The position numbers and the translations under genes were made by a program. From Coix lacryma-jobi var. lacryma-jobi (lineage: Eukaryota; Streptophyta; Magnoliopsida; Poales; Poaceae): 64,000 bases of DNA. Position 1 is the stretch's first letter; each line of letters starts with the position of its first letter. The notes under the pieces were generated by a model that saw only the letters and a list, made by a program, of their open reading frames with translations, ran no database searches and was not told where the DNA came from. Shown in pieces: positions 32,487-44,160 of this stretch. The stretch is from contig CM019827.1 of NCBI GenBank assembly GCA_009763385.1, positions 116,339,204-116,403,203 on the forward strand, in the 5' to 3' direction.

Positions 32487-33050
32487 CTATTTGGGCTCGA
32501 GGCTGGTACTGATGGTCAGCGTCTTGCCATTGGCCGAGGTCGGGTCGACGGGTATTTGCTTGGTGTGCTCAGCCGGCTCGAAGGTGCCGGCGTGACGCTT
32601 TGCTTCTGGGGCCCCTCGGTGGCCAGAGCTGCCAAGGCCTCGAGCGAGTCGAGGTGGACGTTGGCCTCCCCCGCTCGACGCACTCCACGTCGCAGTGGTA
32701 TGCGTGCTCGTAGGAGGTGTCAACGGTGATGACCCCTTTTGCCCCGGCATCTTGAGCTTCAAGTACGTGTAGTTAGGAATCGCCATGAACTTGGCGTAGC
32801 CTGGCCGGCCGATGATGGCGTGGTAGGTCCCTTTGAAGCCGACCACCTCGAAGGTGAGCGTTTCCTGACGGAAGTTTGCCGGCGTGCCGAAGCAGACCGG
32901 CAGGTCGATGCGCCCAAGGGGGTGGGCCTTCTTTCCTGGTACTACTCCGTGGAACCCCCCGACGCTGGGTCGGAGCTGTCCCTCTGAAATCCCCAGGAGG
33001 TCGAGGGTCTCGAGGTATATGATGTTGAGGCTCGAGCCCCCATCCATCAA
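32487..33050 (-). pseudogene. G aspartic protease
   Basis: Starts M-M-D-G-G-S-S-L-N-I-I-Y. The D-G-G form in place of D-S/T-G is normal in Tat-lineage proteases. Then G-T-Y-H-A-I-I-G-R-P-G-Y-A-K-F-M (the I-G-R-P motif) near 32800. Open over about 105 codons of clear protease, then the frame drifts into non-homologous sequence, implying an indel near 32720. It would cleave the gag-pol product. Confidence 0.8.
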
Positions 33051-33165
33051 CCTTGGAGAACCGAACGTCGATTATGATGGGGTCGACGACGAGGGGTAAG
33101 CCCCCGGGTTTATGACACTGTCCGGATGGTCGTCACGGTCGAACGTGATTGGCGCATCGGACCAG

Positions 33166-35700
33166 TCAAGATACCGGGGGGCGTCGTGGCCAAGCGAAAA
33201 GATTTCCCGGCGCTCCTTCTTTCTTTCTCGAGCTGAGAGCCCGACGGTCGGCCCCCCGTAGATCATGTAGCAGTCGCGCACCGGGGGGAAGTCGCCATCT
33301 GCGTTTCCTGCCGCCGCGTCGATCGGTATCCTTTCCCTTAGGCGCGTCTTCCCTCTTATCGCCGAGCTTGGAGTAGTAGCCCTTCAACAGTCGGCAGTCT
33401 TTCAACTTGTGGTTTACGGGCCCCTGTGGTAGGTACAGGGATCCTCGAGCATCTGGTCGGTCGAACAGCCCCATCGGGGGGGCCTCGGGCTTCTTAGGCT
33501 CGAGGGCGCCCGCGAGCACCTCTTTGTCGTCGTCGTCATCGGCGCCACGCTTCGCCTTCTGGCCCTTGCGTTTGTTTTTCTTCCTTTTGTTGCCGTCATT
33601 GTTGTCGTTCTTGGCGTCGTTGCCCTTGTTGGAGCCCTCCGGCGCGATCACCGCCTTGCCTTTGTCCGTGGAACGGCCAAAGAAGGCCCCCACTGCTTCG
33701 TCGCCCGAAGCAAAGCTGGTGACGCGATCCATCAGGTCCTCGACCGTCCCGGGACGGTAGCGTCCTAGCTCATGAACAAGCTCTTGGCATGTCGTGCCCG
33801 CGAGGAACGCTGAGATGACGTCCTCGTCAGGCACGTGGGGGAGCTCGAGACGCTGCTTCGAGAACCGTCGAGCAAAGTCGCGGAGGGGCTCGTCCGCCGC
33901 CTGCCTGCAACGCCGTAGTCCCAGGGTTGCCTGGACGCACGCAGGTCCCCTTGAAATTCCCGTCGAAGACCCTGACTAGGTCGGCCCAGTCATGGATCCG
34001 ATCCGGCGGGAGCCCCTCGAGCCACCGGCGGGCGGTGTCCGAGAGGTAAAGTGGGAGTTGACGTATGATCACGCGGTCGTCGTTCTTCGCTCCGCCCAGT
34101 TGGCAGCCAGGCGGAAGTCCGAGAGCCAGAGCTTGGGCTCGACCTCCCCGTCATACTTCACGATGTTGGTCGGCGGTCGGAAGCGGTCGGGGAGGGTCGA
34201 GCTGCGGATGGCCCGGCTGAAGACTCGGGGGCCCGGGGGCTCGAGGACCTGCCGGTCCTCGTCGCTGTCGTAGCGCCCCCCTCGATGGGCGCTATAGCCA
34301 CGCTCTTGGGCCCCTTGTCCTTGCGCCGTCGGTTGATGTCGTTGCGGGCGTCGTTGGGGTCTCGAGGTGGCCGGTTGTCGACGATCCGTTCGCGGACTGG
34401 CCTAGCTCGAGAGGCGTCCGGCTGGTGGACGGATGCCTCGCGCTCGTCGCGGGGCGTGTCCGCCGGCTTCCCGAGGCTGCTCCGCGTCGGCGTGACGCCG
34501 AGCTCTCGGCCTGCTGCACCGCGGCTGTCTCGAGGAGGTTTTTCATTTCCCGAGCATGCGCCTGGCATCGGGGTTGGAGACGGCGGGCAGGTCACGGAGC
34601 ATCATAGCCGCGCCACCACGTTCTGCCCAGCTCGCGGGAAACATACCTCGGGCGTGCTGGTGCCCCGTCCTCGAGGATCCGCCGGTGGACCTCTCGAGCC
34701 CGGCCTCGAGCTCCGGCTCCTCGGGGCTGGGGTGGTTCCTGCATCAGGGTTTGCCGGAGCTGCAGCAGGTGTCGCCGTTCCTCCTCGGCTTTGGTGATTG
34801 CCTCTTGCACTTGTGCGAGTTGCGCCGCCCGGCCATCGTCGTGCTTAGGCGGTACACAGCCGGTGCTGGAGGTTCGTCCCTTCCCTGAACGCGTGATCCG
34901 CCTGCCGCGGCCACGTCGCTAGGTCCCTCTAGGTCGAGGGCCGGCCTGTCGTCGTCGCCTTCGTCCTCGGTATCGCATACGACTCCCTCGAGTTGGAAGC
35001 ACTCCCTGGTGGGATCCCAGAGGTCGGGGTCGTGGTAGTCGTATTCGTCGGAGTCGGAGCTGTTGACGGCACGCCGCCTTGGCCGATGCTGGGACCGCAG
35101 CTCGCGGTACCATTCTCCGACGGTGGCTCGCCGAGGTGGCTCGAAGGGTCGCAAGAAGTCGCGGTCGACGCACGGGGTGGACGATTTCCAGGCTGGCCAT
35201 GGCCTGCAGCAGCGCGCCCGAACGCTGCTCCCGGTCCGCCACCGTCTGGTCCTGATGGCGCTCGTCGAGGCGGTGGGCGTATACAGCCGCAGAGTTGTCG
35301 AGGCCGACCGGGAACCGCTGGCGTCGAGCGCGGCGCGACCCGTGCGGGGAGGCTGAGCGGCGTCGACGGCGCACGGCTCGGAGGCCTCTGGCCTGGTTCC
35401 TGGTCCGTACGCATGATGAATGCGAAGTCGCTAGGCGGGCGCGGTGCGCCCTGGAGGTCTCCGGCCGCGCGCCGTGCTGGTTTCCCCTTGGGGACCCTGC
35501 ACCGGCTACGGGGGCGTAGGTGTTTGCCGCGGGCACCGCCTGCGCCCGGCGACGACGGTGACGACGGCGCCGCTCGCGATGTGGCGACGTGTGGTGGTGC
35601 GGGCGACGCGTCACGCCCCCCGCGCGGGTGGCGTGACACGCACTCCGCTCAGGCCCTTCGTGGAGAGCAGAGTCAGCTCGTTGCCGTTGCCTGTGGCCAG
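33166..35700 (-). pseudogene. G gag (multiple frameshifts)
   Basis: N-terminal part near 35160-35290 (L-D-E-R-H-Q-D-Q-T-V-A-D-R-E-Q-R), then in another frame an acidic stretch D-S-D-E-Y-D-Y-H-D-P-D-L-W near 35020-35060. Capsid core segments follow: R-Q-L-P-L-Y-L-S-D-T-A-R-R-W-L (34020-34070), V-I-S-A-F-L-A-G-T-T-C (33790-33820), a Lys-rich nucleocapsid (33540-33620), and a knuckle-like Q-G-P-V-N-H-K-L-K-D-C-R-L-L-K-G-Y-Y (33370-33420). At least four frame changes. The exact start is unknown. Confidence 0.75.
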
Positions 35701-35800
35701 GAACTCGAGGCTCCCGAACCAGACGACGGCACCAGCCGAGAACGGAAGAGGGATGAAGCCATCCAGGAATCAACGAGAAATCGGCTCGGACACGCGAAGT

Positions 35801-35818
35801 CCCCTACCTGGCGCGCCA
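35801..35818 (-). other. G primer binding site
   Basis: Minus strand TGGCGCGCCAGGTAGGGG, two bases from the 5' LTR. Identical to the PBS of E, so both elements use the same primer tRNA. Confidence 0.92.
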
Positions 35819-36096
35819 ACTGTCGGTGTTTCGTACCCGGGGGTATCACACCAACGAGTGATATGATCGCGTGCTTCTCTTCCTGGATGGTGATGCAAGA
35901 GGACACAAGGATTTATCCTGGTTCGGGCAAAGAAGGCCCTACGTCCAGCGGGGGGGATGTTCTTGTATTACTTGCACCTAAGTGCTTGTACAGGGGAGAA
36001 TACAAGCTCAGTGAGCGTGGACCGGAGTCCGGACTCGTGCCTGTGTGTGGACTCGTGTGTTGTGTTCGTCCTGCTGAATGAGGGCCCTAGTGTCCC

Positions 36097-36104
36097 CTTT
36101 TATA
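36097..36104 (-). promoter_or_regulatory. G LTR TATA box
   Basis: TATAAAAG on the minus strand, conserved in both LTRs (other copy 22043-22050). Confidence 0.65.
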
Positions 36105-36774
36105 GAGCAAGGGGAGGCCAGGGTTACATAAAGGTATTACAGGTGTCGGGGCGTATGGTGCCCCATACGGAGAAGGGTAGGAACCCTGTCTTGTCGGGGC
36201 CACTGGAGCCGATGTGATCGTCGCTGTTGAGGCGTCCTTGGGTCGTGGCTTCCATCCTGGGCGCGGACGTGGTGGCGCGACAAGGCGGGAGCCGTACAGC
36301 ACCCATCCCGGAATGTACAGTACGCGGTGAGGTCCCTCGGGTCTTGGGGTACCTGTCCTCCAATAGCACGAAAGTAGTTAGGGCTCGAAGGGCGCGGAGC
36401 CGGCTTCGAGGTGTGCCACGGGGGCTCGAGGGGCGCGGAGCCGGCCTCGAGGTGTTACAGTGCAGGGCTCGAGGGCGCGTAGCCGGCCTCGAGGGGTTAC
36501 AGCGCAGGACTCGAGGAGCGCGTAGCCGGCCTCGGGGGTTACAGTGCCTGGCTTGGCCGAACAGTGCCGTACTGGTGCCTTTTGCCCATGCTTGTGGTGA
36601 AAACGAGACTTGACCTTTATACCGAGTTACTGTGGTACATGCTGTGCACTGGTGGACATGACCGGAGTAGGTGAAGGCATTAAATGCGTGGCATGGGCTG
36701 GTACGGCTGTCTGGCAGCTCGAGGTCCGTGCGTTAAGGCTCGAGGTGTGGGGCGCGCTCGCCCGAGCCTGGAGG

Positions 36775-37046
36775 GCTCGAGCGAGACGGAGAGCGATCGT
36801 GCTCGCCCGAGGCCTTGCTGGGAGGGCTCGGGCGAGACGGAGACAGAGCGTTCGCCCGAGGCCTGGCTGGGAGGGCTCGGGCGAGACGGATAGAGCGTTC
36901 GCCCGAGGCCTTGCTGGGAGGGCTCGGGCGAGACGAAGACGAGCGTTCGCCCGAGGCCTGACTGGGAGGGCTCGGGCGAGACGGAGACGGAGCGTTCGCC
37001 CGAGCCTGGCTGGGAGGGCTCGGGCGAGACGGAGACAGAGCGTTCG
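36775..37046. repeat. 49-bp tandem array in G 5' LTR
   Basis: Counterpart of 22655-22928, with several copies shortened by one to three bases. Confidence 0.85.
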
Positions 37047-37088
37047 GGTGTGTGCGTTGATTGGGGTACCCTTTTCGTACCACCGACA

Positions 37089-38162
37089 TTTATTCTAACT
37101 ATCTCTACCCTGCTTGATAGAGACACTCTTTGCGGACGTCAGAGCAATACCTGACTTATAAGATAAACACTAACTAACTAAGCACCTACTGGCAAGTTCA
37201 AACACTAACACACTAGAGATTAACTACTATGGCAAGTGAATTGAACTGTAGCTAGCTAGGCACTCAAGCAATCAATCAAGATCTACTCATACTGGTAAGT
37301 AGAATAAAGTAATACTTGAAATGATGAACTAGAATATAGTAAAGTGCTTGAGTAACATCGCAAAACATGAACTGGAGATGAAGGAACTCTTCCCCGCTCC
37401 AGGACCGATCACTCGCACGCTTCTACTCTTGAGCTAAGCCTTGAGCAGCGCTTCCCACGAGGGCAATGAGGCAAGATGCCTTGCTCTACTAGCTACCTAC
37501 TTGCCTAAGCTTGGCTAAACCCTAAGCTATTAGCTCTCTAGCTCTAGCCTTGCTTTATTTGCTTCCTTTCCTTCCTTGCTTGATCTGAAGTGACGCCTCT
37601 AGGGGGGTATTTATAGCCTTGTGGAGTGAGGGGGGTACTTATAGGGGGCAGCCAACCGACCTAGGGCAAACCCTAGTGACGGGCGCCAGCCCTAGGAGGC
37701 GGCCGCCACCTCCCTGGCCGTTGGATGCACCGTCATTGATCCTACGATCTCCAGGGACTCCTTTATTAAGGCAGTTGCATGTCGGTTGCATGTCCAGATA
37801 ACCGTCATTCGGTCATGATCCACGCCACTCCCCTCCTGAGCCCTCCGATGCCACTGACCTAGTGACCAAGGGCCAAGATTTGGCCCTGGGGTGGTCACAC
37901 GGATCAGTGACGTGGCAGGGGGAGTTTGGGCTTCTCCCTTGTGGCGGGCGCCACCCCACTAGGGCCCAAATGGGCTCTGGTGAGTGGTCTCGGCCCCTGG
38001 TGGGTCCATGCTCCAAATTTGGTCCAAATCCTGTATTCAAATAAAAATCTATGGACATGTGGAATTTGGTTAGTTTGAAACCTATTTGACTACATTTCAT
38101 GCCTTTTGGTGAATTTTTGGGTAAGTGTTGATGGTAAAATAGGTGTTTAAGGACCATCAACA
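37089..38162 (-). repeat. F 3' LTR, right part (5' end of LTR on the minus strand)
   Basis: Continues the LTR interrupted by G and ends CATCAACA at 38162, next to a polypurine tract. Minus-strand TATAAATA at 37608-37615 is a good TATA box about 550 bp inside. The first 37 bases on the minus strand form a palindrome: TGTTGATGGT (38126-38135) pairs with ACCATCAACA (38153-38162). Confidence 0.7.
37608..37615 (-). promoter_or_regulatory. F LTR TATA box
   Basis: TATAAATA on the minus strand within the F LTR. Confidence 0.6.
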
Positions 38163-38176
38163 TGCTCCCCCAAGCT
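38163..38176 (-). other. F polypurine tract
   Basis: Minus strand AGCTTGGGGGAGCA directly before the LTR start. It fixes F as a minus-strand element whose 3' LTR is 21031-38162. Confidence 0.75.
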
Positions 38177-39927
38177 AACTTGTTGCTCGTCCTCGAGCAA
38201 CATGCGGTTTAAGCTTTGAGCATGAAACAGATAGCAACTTAAGATGTATACAAGTGCATATTGTATAGTGAGAAATAACTTAGTATAATATATTAATCAT
38301 AGCAACGTGGGGCTTATAGCTTTTCACTTCAAACATGCAAGAGTGAAATAAAGCAGTAGATAGGAAACTTTTATCTTGCTTAGGTTTGACTAGGATTCGT
38401 CTGGAGGTTTTTTTTAAGGTTTTCAAAAGATAAAAACTTGCTTCAGTCCTTCAAGATTCACTCAATCACTCAATGGTGTTTAAATCCTCACTTAGGCCAA
38501 AATGTAGCCTCTTCTATTTCTAAAGAATGATATGTGGAGTTATAGGTAGGCTAAGAATCATGAGCAAATTGCCTAATGTTTATTGCTAAGCTAGACACTC
38601 AGATCATAAGGAGCAGCAAATCATAAAAATTGATCAAGATGTGCATGTGTGGTTATGTGGAAGTGTATAGAGAGATATTTCATAATCCTTCCTAGTTAAT
38701 TCTGGGGTCTAGAGCTAATGATAACTCTCTCTCTCTCTCTTTTTTGATACATAGTGAGTAGACCAAAATGTGTCTCACATTTTCTCAGGACATAGTCCGC
38801 ACTTGAGCTACTTTGCTCCTTTTTTTCATATCTCTCTTTTCTAGCTCTAGATTTCCCCAGATTGTCTATAGGAAAGGATTTTAGAAATGAAAAGGGGAAG
38901 AGAGAGAAATGCTTGTTCCCAGTGTAGGAATAGCATAAGGCTAGGAATGGAATGTTTGGCAAGGTATTGCACATCTCCAGTGTAGAGAATGAGCAATTTA
39001 TTTGGTGGTTGCAAACTTCCAGAGTGGATAGTAAGCAATATGGTGGGTGTGTGTATCTTGATCAAAAGATATGATAAGCTTCTCTACTAAGATCTATGAG
39101 GTCTAACAAGCTCAACACAGACAAAGCTCTTTGTGGTTTTGACTAACAAATATTTGGCTAGTGGTGGGATGGGATAAAATCCAGGAGAATCTTTTTAGCA
39201 AAGTTTTCATAATTTTTTAAAAGAAATCCTCCAGATTAGGTCCTAATTTCACCTTAGCAAGTTTAAAGATTACTCCATTTCCAACTACTTTATTTACTAA
39301 GCATGATTTTAGTTAAAACATGTGCAACCCAAAAAAGCTACAACTTAGATAAAACTATTATTCTAACTATAACAATAGCATTTGCATGACATATTTTATT
39401 TCTTATTCAGGTTTCAACTTGTTTAAGCAGATTTCATCAATTTTATTCATGGAATGGTTACTTAGGCAAGCATATAACATTCAAAAGATATAGAATTTAA
39501 GAACCAACATAAAGTAAGGTTGAAACATACCTTATTGGCGCGAGGATCTCCCCCAAGCTGGCTTCTTGCTTGGTGAAGGGTCTTCATCTTTCTCGGTCGG
39601 AGCTCTTGTTCTCATTTATTAAAAAGGAAACTATCTAATGTTGTGAAAAAGGGAAACTATCCTATTATGATATTTTATTATTCCAGCTAAGTTACATATA
39701 CTTAATGCATATAACTAAGGATAACTGATTTTTTTTAGTTACGTGCATGACATATGTTATTTAATTATTTGAAAAAGGGAAATTTGAAGGGAAAAAATTA
39801 AAAGTAAATCCATACCTTAGATCCATGGAATCCCATCCTTATTGGGTAGATCTCTTCCTTGGGTGCTTCTTCTATAAGTACTTCATCGGGTTCTTCTTCT
39901 TTTGGCACCTCTCCCTTGTTAAGTGAA
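38177..39927 (-). other. F 3' non-coding region
   Basis: About 1.75 kb, AT-rich, no supported coding frame. It includes a (CT)n run at 38725-38740 followed by T6, and two CCCCCAAGCT-type motifs (38167 and 39550), the second resembling a further polypurine tract on the minus strand. Long non-coding 3' regions are usual in Athila/Tat elements. Confidence 0.6.
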
Positions 39928-40179
39928 TTACACACCAGGAGAAGGTGGTTCTTTCTTTCTGTTCCACCTTGTTCTTAGGCGCCTTTTCTTGGTATGAACG
40001 GGTTTTGCTTCCTGCATGTTAGCGCATATGCGGACCCACGGGAAAGGAGATATTTCCTTCCTCCCTCCTAATGTCATTTGTATTTTACCATTCCCCACAT
40101 ATATGCAAGCATCAACAGTGTTCAAGAAAGGTCTACCTAAGATTAGAGGCACATCTTTTGTATTTCCCATATCTAAAAT
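39928..40179 (-). pseudogene. F protease fragment
   Basis: V-P-L-I-L-G-R-P-F-L-N-T-V-D-A-C-I-Y-V (near 40080-40160) is the C-terminal half of a gypsy aspartic protease, with its L-G-R-P-F motif. The frame ends at 39928 and is cut on the N-terminal side by Sirevirus A at 40180. Because protease is followed directly by the 3' non-coding region with no RT or integrase, F looks like a gag-protease-only, non-autonomous element, or has lost pol. Confidence 0.75.
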
Positions 40180-40586
40180 TGAAGGACCGAGAATGCAATA
40201 GCAAGGCGACCAGAGGGGGGCCGAATGGGAGGTCGAAAATTTCTCTCAAAACTTTGGCCTTTGTCCCACAAATCAACCCCCAAAAGCTTCGATCGAAACC
40301 GTGATGCCCACGACCCTTGGAAAGGTGGATGATCCCTAGGATCACAGCGAGGCACACCAAGCGATAGCAAACCAGAACCAAAAGGCACCAGGACAAGTCC
40401 GACCCCCAAAACCAAGTCTCGAACGTAGATGGAAGGCTACGTCGAGAAATCCCCAAATACCGATGCTAACAAGTATCAAAGATACCTAGAGAGGTTCCTT
40501 GGTGAACAATAGGGCCAAACGAGAAGTGCGGACCAAGCTAAGAAGCCGGGAGAGCAAACGCACAAACCGGAGGCTTCAGCCAATCC

Positions 40587-40844
40587 CGGACTGTCCGGCC
40601 CTAGTCTCCCGAGACTGTCCGCCCTCAGCGGAATGTCCACGAGGGGTTGGCGGACCGTCCGCCGGCCCAATACCAGAATCAGCAAGGTTGCTGAACAGTC
40701 CCTGGACGTTCCCGGACTGTCCGCGAGTCCCAACGGCGAACTGTCCGCGGTTCAAAAAGGACTCGTCCAACAGCGCGGAGTCAGGCCATGGGTCTGACCG
40801 ACCCCGATGCGCGGACTGTCCGCGACCTAACGGCGGACTGTCCG
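40587..40844. repeat. CGGACTGTCCG palindrome cluster in L1
   Basis: Repeated 11-bp palindrome CGGACTGTCCG and one-base variants (GGACCGTCC, CGGAATGTCC), about nine copies. Sirevirus LTRs are known for repeated palindromic motifs. The role is unproven but regulatory or packaging use is often suggested. Confidence 0.8.
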
Positions 40845-41642
40845 CGGATGAACAGAGCGGGCAAATTTGGTCGGCCCCTCCTCACGAGTCTTCCCAAATC
40901 CGAATCAAACCTCAATCCCATCGTTCCCAAACTTGGAGAAGATGATCACAAGGTAGTTGGGAGCATCCTCAAGAAATCATCCGCTCAAATCAATTCAATC
41001 ACATCACCGAGAAATCGAAAGGGAGGAGTATGAACGAATAAGCACCACGAAAACGAATCAACCCAATCTACTTGTTCGTGAGGAAGTTCGATGAATGATT
41101 CCTTCAGTGGAAATGATCTCCTCACTATAAAGAACAAGTTGATTCAAACGGATTTCGCAAAGACGCAATAGAGAGGGAGATCGAGTGAGGAAAAATCGCG
41201 GGAAGAAACGAAGAACACGAAGAACACGAACAAAATGTGAATCCAGTCATCGATCTGCAACCGTGTGGCTACCACACGCTACAACGTGTGAGATAACGGT
41301 CTCACTTCCTCAAAATCTCCAGTACAGAGAGGTATGGTTCTCTGCGGATCTCAGCTAGCTACAGCAGGGATTGGGAGAGCAGGGAAACCCTAGAAGCAAA
41401 GAGCAAATGAATGAGAGAAGGGGAGGAGGGTGTCTCCCTCTACATACCTAATTCTAATTCCTACACTACACCTCTCTAATTACAGAGTGAACCAGCTAAA
41501 CCCTAGGGTTATTCTGGACCAACTCGAAGATGCTGGTGATCCGACGGCCACGCCCGCACAACTGGTAGCGTTGCCTCGACGCAACCTCACCGATTGCTGC
41601 CACGTGCCGCCACGTCTCGCTCGTCTTTTTCACGGACTTCGC

Positions 41643-41880
41643 CCCTGGTTTTGAGGCCCAAACCGGGAAACCAGCCTTCACGACCAACCCCCAGTTTTGA
41701 GGCCCAAACCGGGAAACCAGCCGACCGTAGCCTGAGTTTTGTGGCCAAAACTAGCAAGCAAACCCGACAGCACCCAGGTTTTGAGGCCCAAACCTGGAAA
41801 CCGTCCTCAGCCCGAGTTTTGTGGCCCAAACTCGGAAACCATCAGCGCCTAGGTTTTGAGGCCCAAACCTGGAAACCGTT
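41643..41880. repeat. Hairpin module array in L1
   Basis: Six modules of the form stem-GTTT, loop TG(A/T)GGCCC, AAAC-stem, followed by GGAAACC. One module (near 41730-41755) is disrupted. Same array as in L2 and in both B LTRs. Confidence 0.8.
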
Positions 41881-42262
41881 CCACTCGGTGGTTTTCTGTG
41901 GCTCAACCACCAAACCCAAAGCCGTAGAGGGGATGCACCGCCCCTGCACCCCGTCCACCGACACGTGTCCCCAGGTCCTCGACCCGAGCAACACCGTGCC
42001 CCGCAAGTCTTCGCTCGTCGTTGTCCCAGGCTGTCAGCCACCACAGCTGATCCTCAGGCCACGGGTCCCTCAGTCCAAGCCTCACGTCCGCCCTTCACCG
42101 CGCTCGGTCTGTCGGCCCGACACGTATCTACTTGAACTTCACCTTGCCCTCGATCACTGTTTCCGTGCTCGACACCTGCACAACACAAGCCAAAGAACCT
42201 GCGATCAAACCTGTTGACAATCACTCATCACTCGAGAGTCGACATACACCCATGTATCCGCA

Positions 42263-42704
42263 ATCTCCCCCTTGATGAGTGCATTGTCAACTATACACAC
42301 AAATCATAATGGAAGTAGAAGAAGGAAGGAAAGAGAAGAGAGAACTCAACCAAATGACCCAAAAGCATAGCAAAGCCGAAGAAGGTCAACTGGAAAGAGC
42401 AAAATAAACTTGGTTCCCAAGGACATGGGCAACGGCTCGACGCAACCAAGCAAAGCAAAGCTAGCCCCAAAGAAGAGGTAGAATAGGCTCAACACCGCTA
42501 GCAAATACCAATTGAGAAATCGAATCAAAATGCTAGTCCCTCAAGATAGAGGCACAGAGGCTCAACACAACTAGCAGAAAATGGTCCGAAACCAAAATCT
42601 TACGGTTACCAAGAAGCAAACTTCTCCTCGAATAGTGCACACAACCAGGAAAACTCCCCTCGGATCAACTCGGAAAGCACAAGATTTGAAAACCCCTTAG
42701 TTGA
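42263..42704 (-). mobile_element. A 3' body fragment between L1 and L2
   Basis: 442 bp that begin with the PPT (minus strand CAAGGGGGAGAT) and match the first part of the 3' non-coding regions at 44774 and 54372. It stops abruptly at CCCTTAGTTGA where L2 begins. In B the same text continues ACATCCAGG. Confidence 0.8.
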
Positions 42705-43104
42705 TGAAGGACCAAGAGTGCAACCAGAAAGCGACCAGAGGGGGGGTGAATGGGAGCTTTAAATTTCTTTTCAGAAACTTAAGCCTCTGTCTTGAAAATC
42801 AACCCCAAAAGCAAAACCGATGCGCGTGATGTCCACGACCCAAGAGAATGGGTGGATGTTCCCTATGAACACAGCGGGACACTACAAAGATTCCCTCCCC
42901 CAAGTTCACGCAGGTCAACTAGTGACAGGATGAACTTTGGGTAACCTCAACCTCCCCCAAGCAACGCGAGGGGCATTCAGGCTATTTTTAAAAGCGAGAA
43001 GCCTGGTTTCTGTAGAGCACGAAGTCAGGAATCCAACGCAACAAGCGAATCTCAAATCGAAAGTCGTACGAACAAACTGCGGACGAAAACGCGCGGAACA
43101 GACT

Positions 43105-43372
43105 CGACCGGACTCTGCCTGCGTCCGGTCACAGACCACCGGACGCATCCGGTCAAAGAAAACTGTCTCTGGAACCTTACTGTTCTCGACCGGACGCTGG
43201 TGTACAGTGCGTCCGGTCAACAGAAAACAAACACGATGAACAGTGGAAACAGCGCGTCCGGTCAGTTCAACAGGGAGAGTCCGATCAAGCTATGCACAGA
43301 CGATACACATGGCATTCAACGACCGGACTCACCACGGCAGCGTCCGGTTGTCCCGATACGTGCGTCCGGTCA
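43105..43372. repeat. GCGTCCGGTC palindrome cluster in L2
   Basis: About ten half-sites of GACCGGAC(GC) and GCGTCCGGTC in both orientations. Position matches the CGGACTGTCCG cluster of the other LTRs, but the motif is different. Confidence 0.8.
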
Positions 43373-44160
43373 CTCCGAGACTGCTCCGTTCGTTCACCGA
43401 TTCGACTTGATCTCACCCGAAACACATCCTCTAGGGATCGAACTTGGTGAGAGGAGTCACAAGGAGGATAGTGAGCTATCTCTAAGAGATCATGGCTCCA
43501 ATCTATCTCCAAATCGATGAATCGAAGAATTTCGGGGGAAGAGAGAAAAACTTGACCCGAAACTAAAATCGATCGATCTACTAGCTCGTGAGGTTAGAGG
43601 TGAAATCCTTTGGTGGAAAGAAGTGCCTCACGATCTAGAACATCTTGGTTCAAATGGATTTGCAAAAGACGCACTAAGCAAGGAGATCAAACGACGGAAA
43701 AAACGTGGAGAAAAGCAACCCGCGAAGAACACGAACAAAATGTGAATCACAACCACGAATTTGCAACCATGTGGCTACCACACGCTACAACAGTGAGATT
43801 ACGGTCTCACTTCCTCAAAATCTCACGGGCACAGAGGTATTGTTCTCTTCTCTGTGGATCTCAGTTCGCTACAGTAGGGAGTGGGAGAGCAGGAAACCCT
43901 AGAAGCAAAAGAGCAAATGACTGAGATAGATGGGGAGGTGGGTGTCTCCCCCTACTTATCCTAATTCTAACTATTCCTAATTCCCACTCTACCCCTAACT
44001 ACTTACAGAGCGAACCAGCAAAACCCTAAGGTTATTCTTGACCAACTCGTGGTAGGTCGAGATCCGACGGCCACGCCCACAACTCGTAGCGTTGCCCTCG
44101 ACGCAACCTCCCGATTGCCGCCACGTGCCGCCACCGCTATGCGTCCTCTTCACGGACTCC

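Larger units (their letters stand above)
21761..37088 (-). mobile_element. G: complete Tat-lineage Ty3/gypsy element with antisense gene
   Basis: 15,328 bp, LTRs 1,213 and 1,268 bp, inserted in the F LTR. Minus-strand order: 5' LTR (35821-37088), PBS, gag, protease, RT, RNase H, a second (archaeal-type) RNase H, integrase, then a plus-strand gene, polypurine tract and 3' LTR (21761-22973). A second RNase H plus a large opposite-strand ORF after pol match grass Tat elements such as RIRE2 and maize Grande (its gene23 is antisense, from memory). The sense genes are broken into many frames by indels, although the LTRs remain very similar apart from short gaps. Confidence 0.92.
35821..37088 (-). 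repeat. G 5' LTR
   Basis: Same ends as the 3' LTR. TATAAAAG on the minus strand at 36097-36104 is the likely promoter for leftward transcription. Relative to the left LTR many single bases are missing from G or C runs (for example GGGGTACCC versus GGGGGTACCCC near 37065), and about 70 bp are extra near 36400-36480 as further GGCTCGAGGGGCGCG units. The 49-bp array is at 36775-37046. Confidence 0.95.
40180..42262 (-). repeat. A 3' LTR (L1)
   Basis: 2,083 bp, begins TGAAGGACCGAGAATGC and ends CATGTATCCGCA. Followed by PPT ATCTCCCCCTTG. Contains a palindrome array (40587-40844) and a hairpin array (41643-41880). Confidence 0.9.

Noticed and set aside
41594..42217. ORFs with repeated F-E-A-Q-T-W-K-P segments in Sirevirus LTRs
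   Set aside because: They read through the hairpin array. The repeats are explained by the DNA modules, and the frames break differently in each LTR copy.
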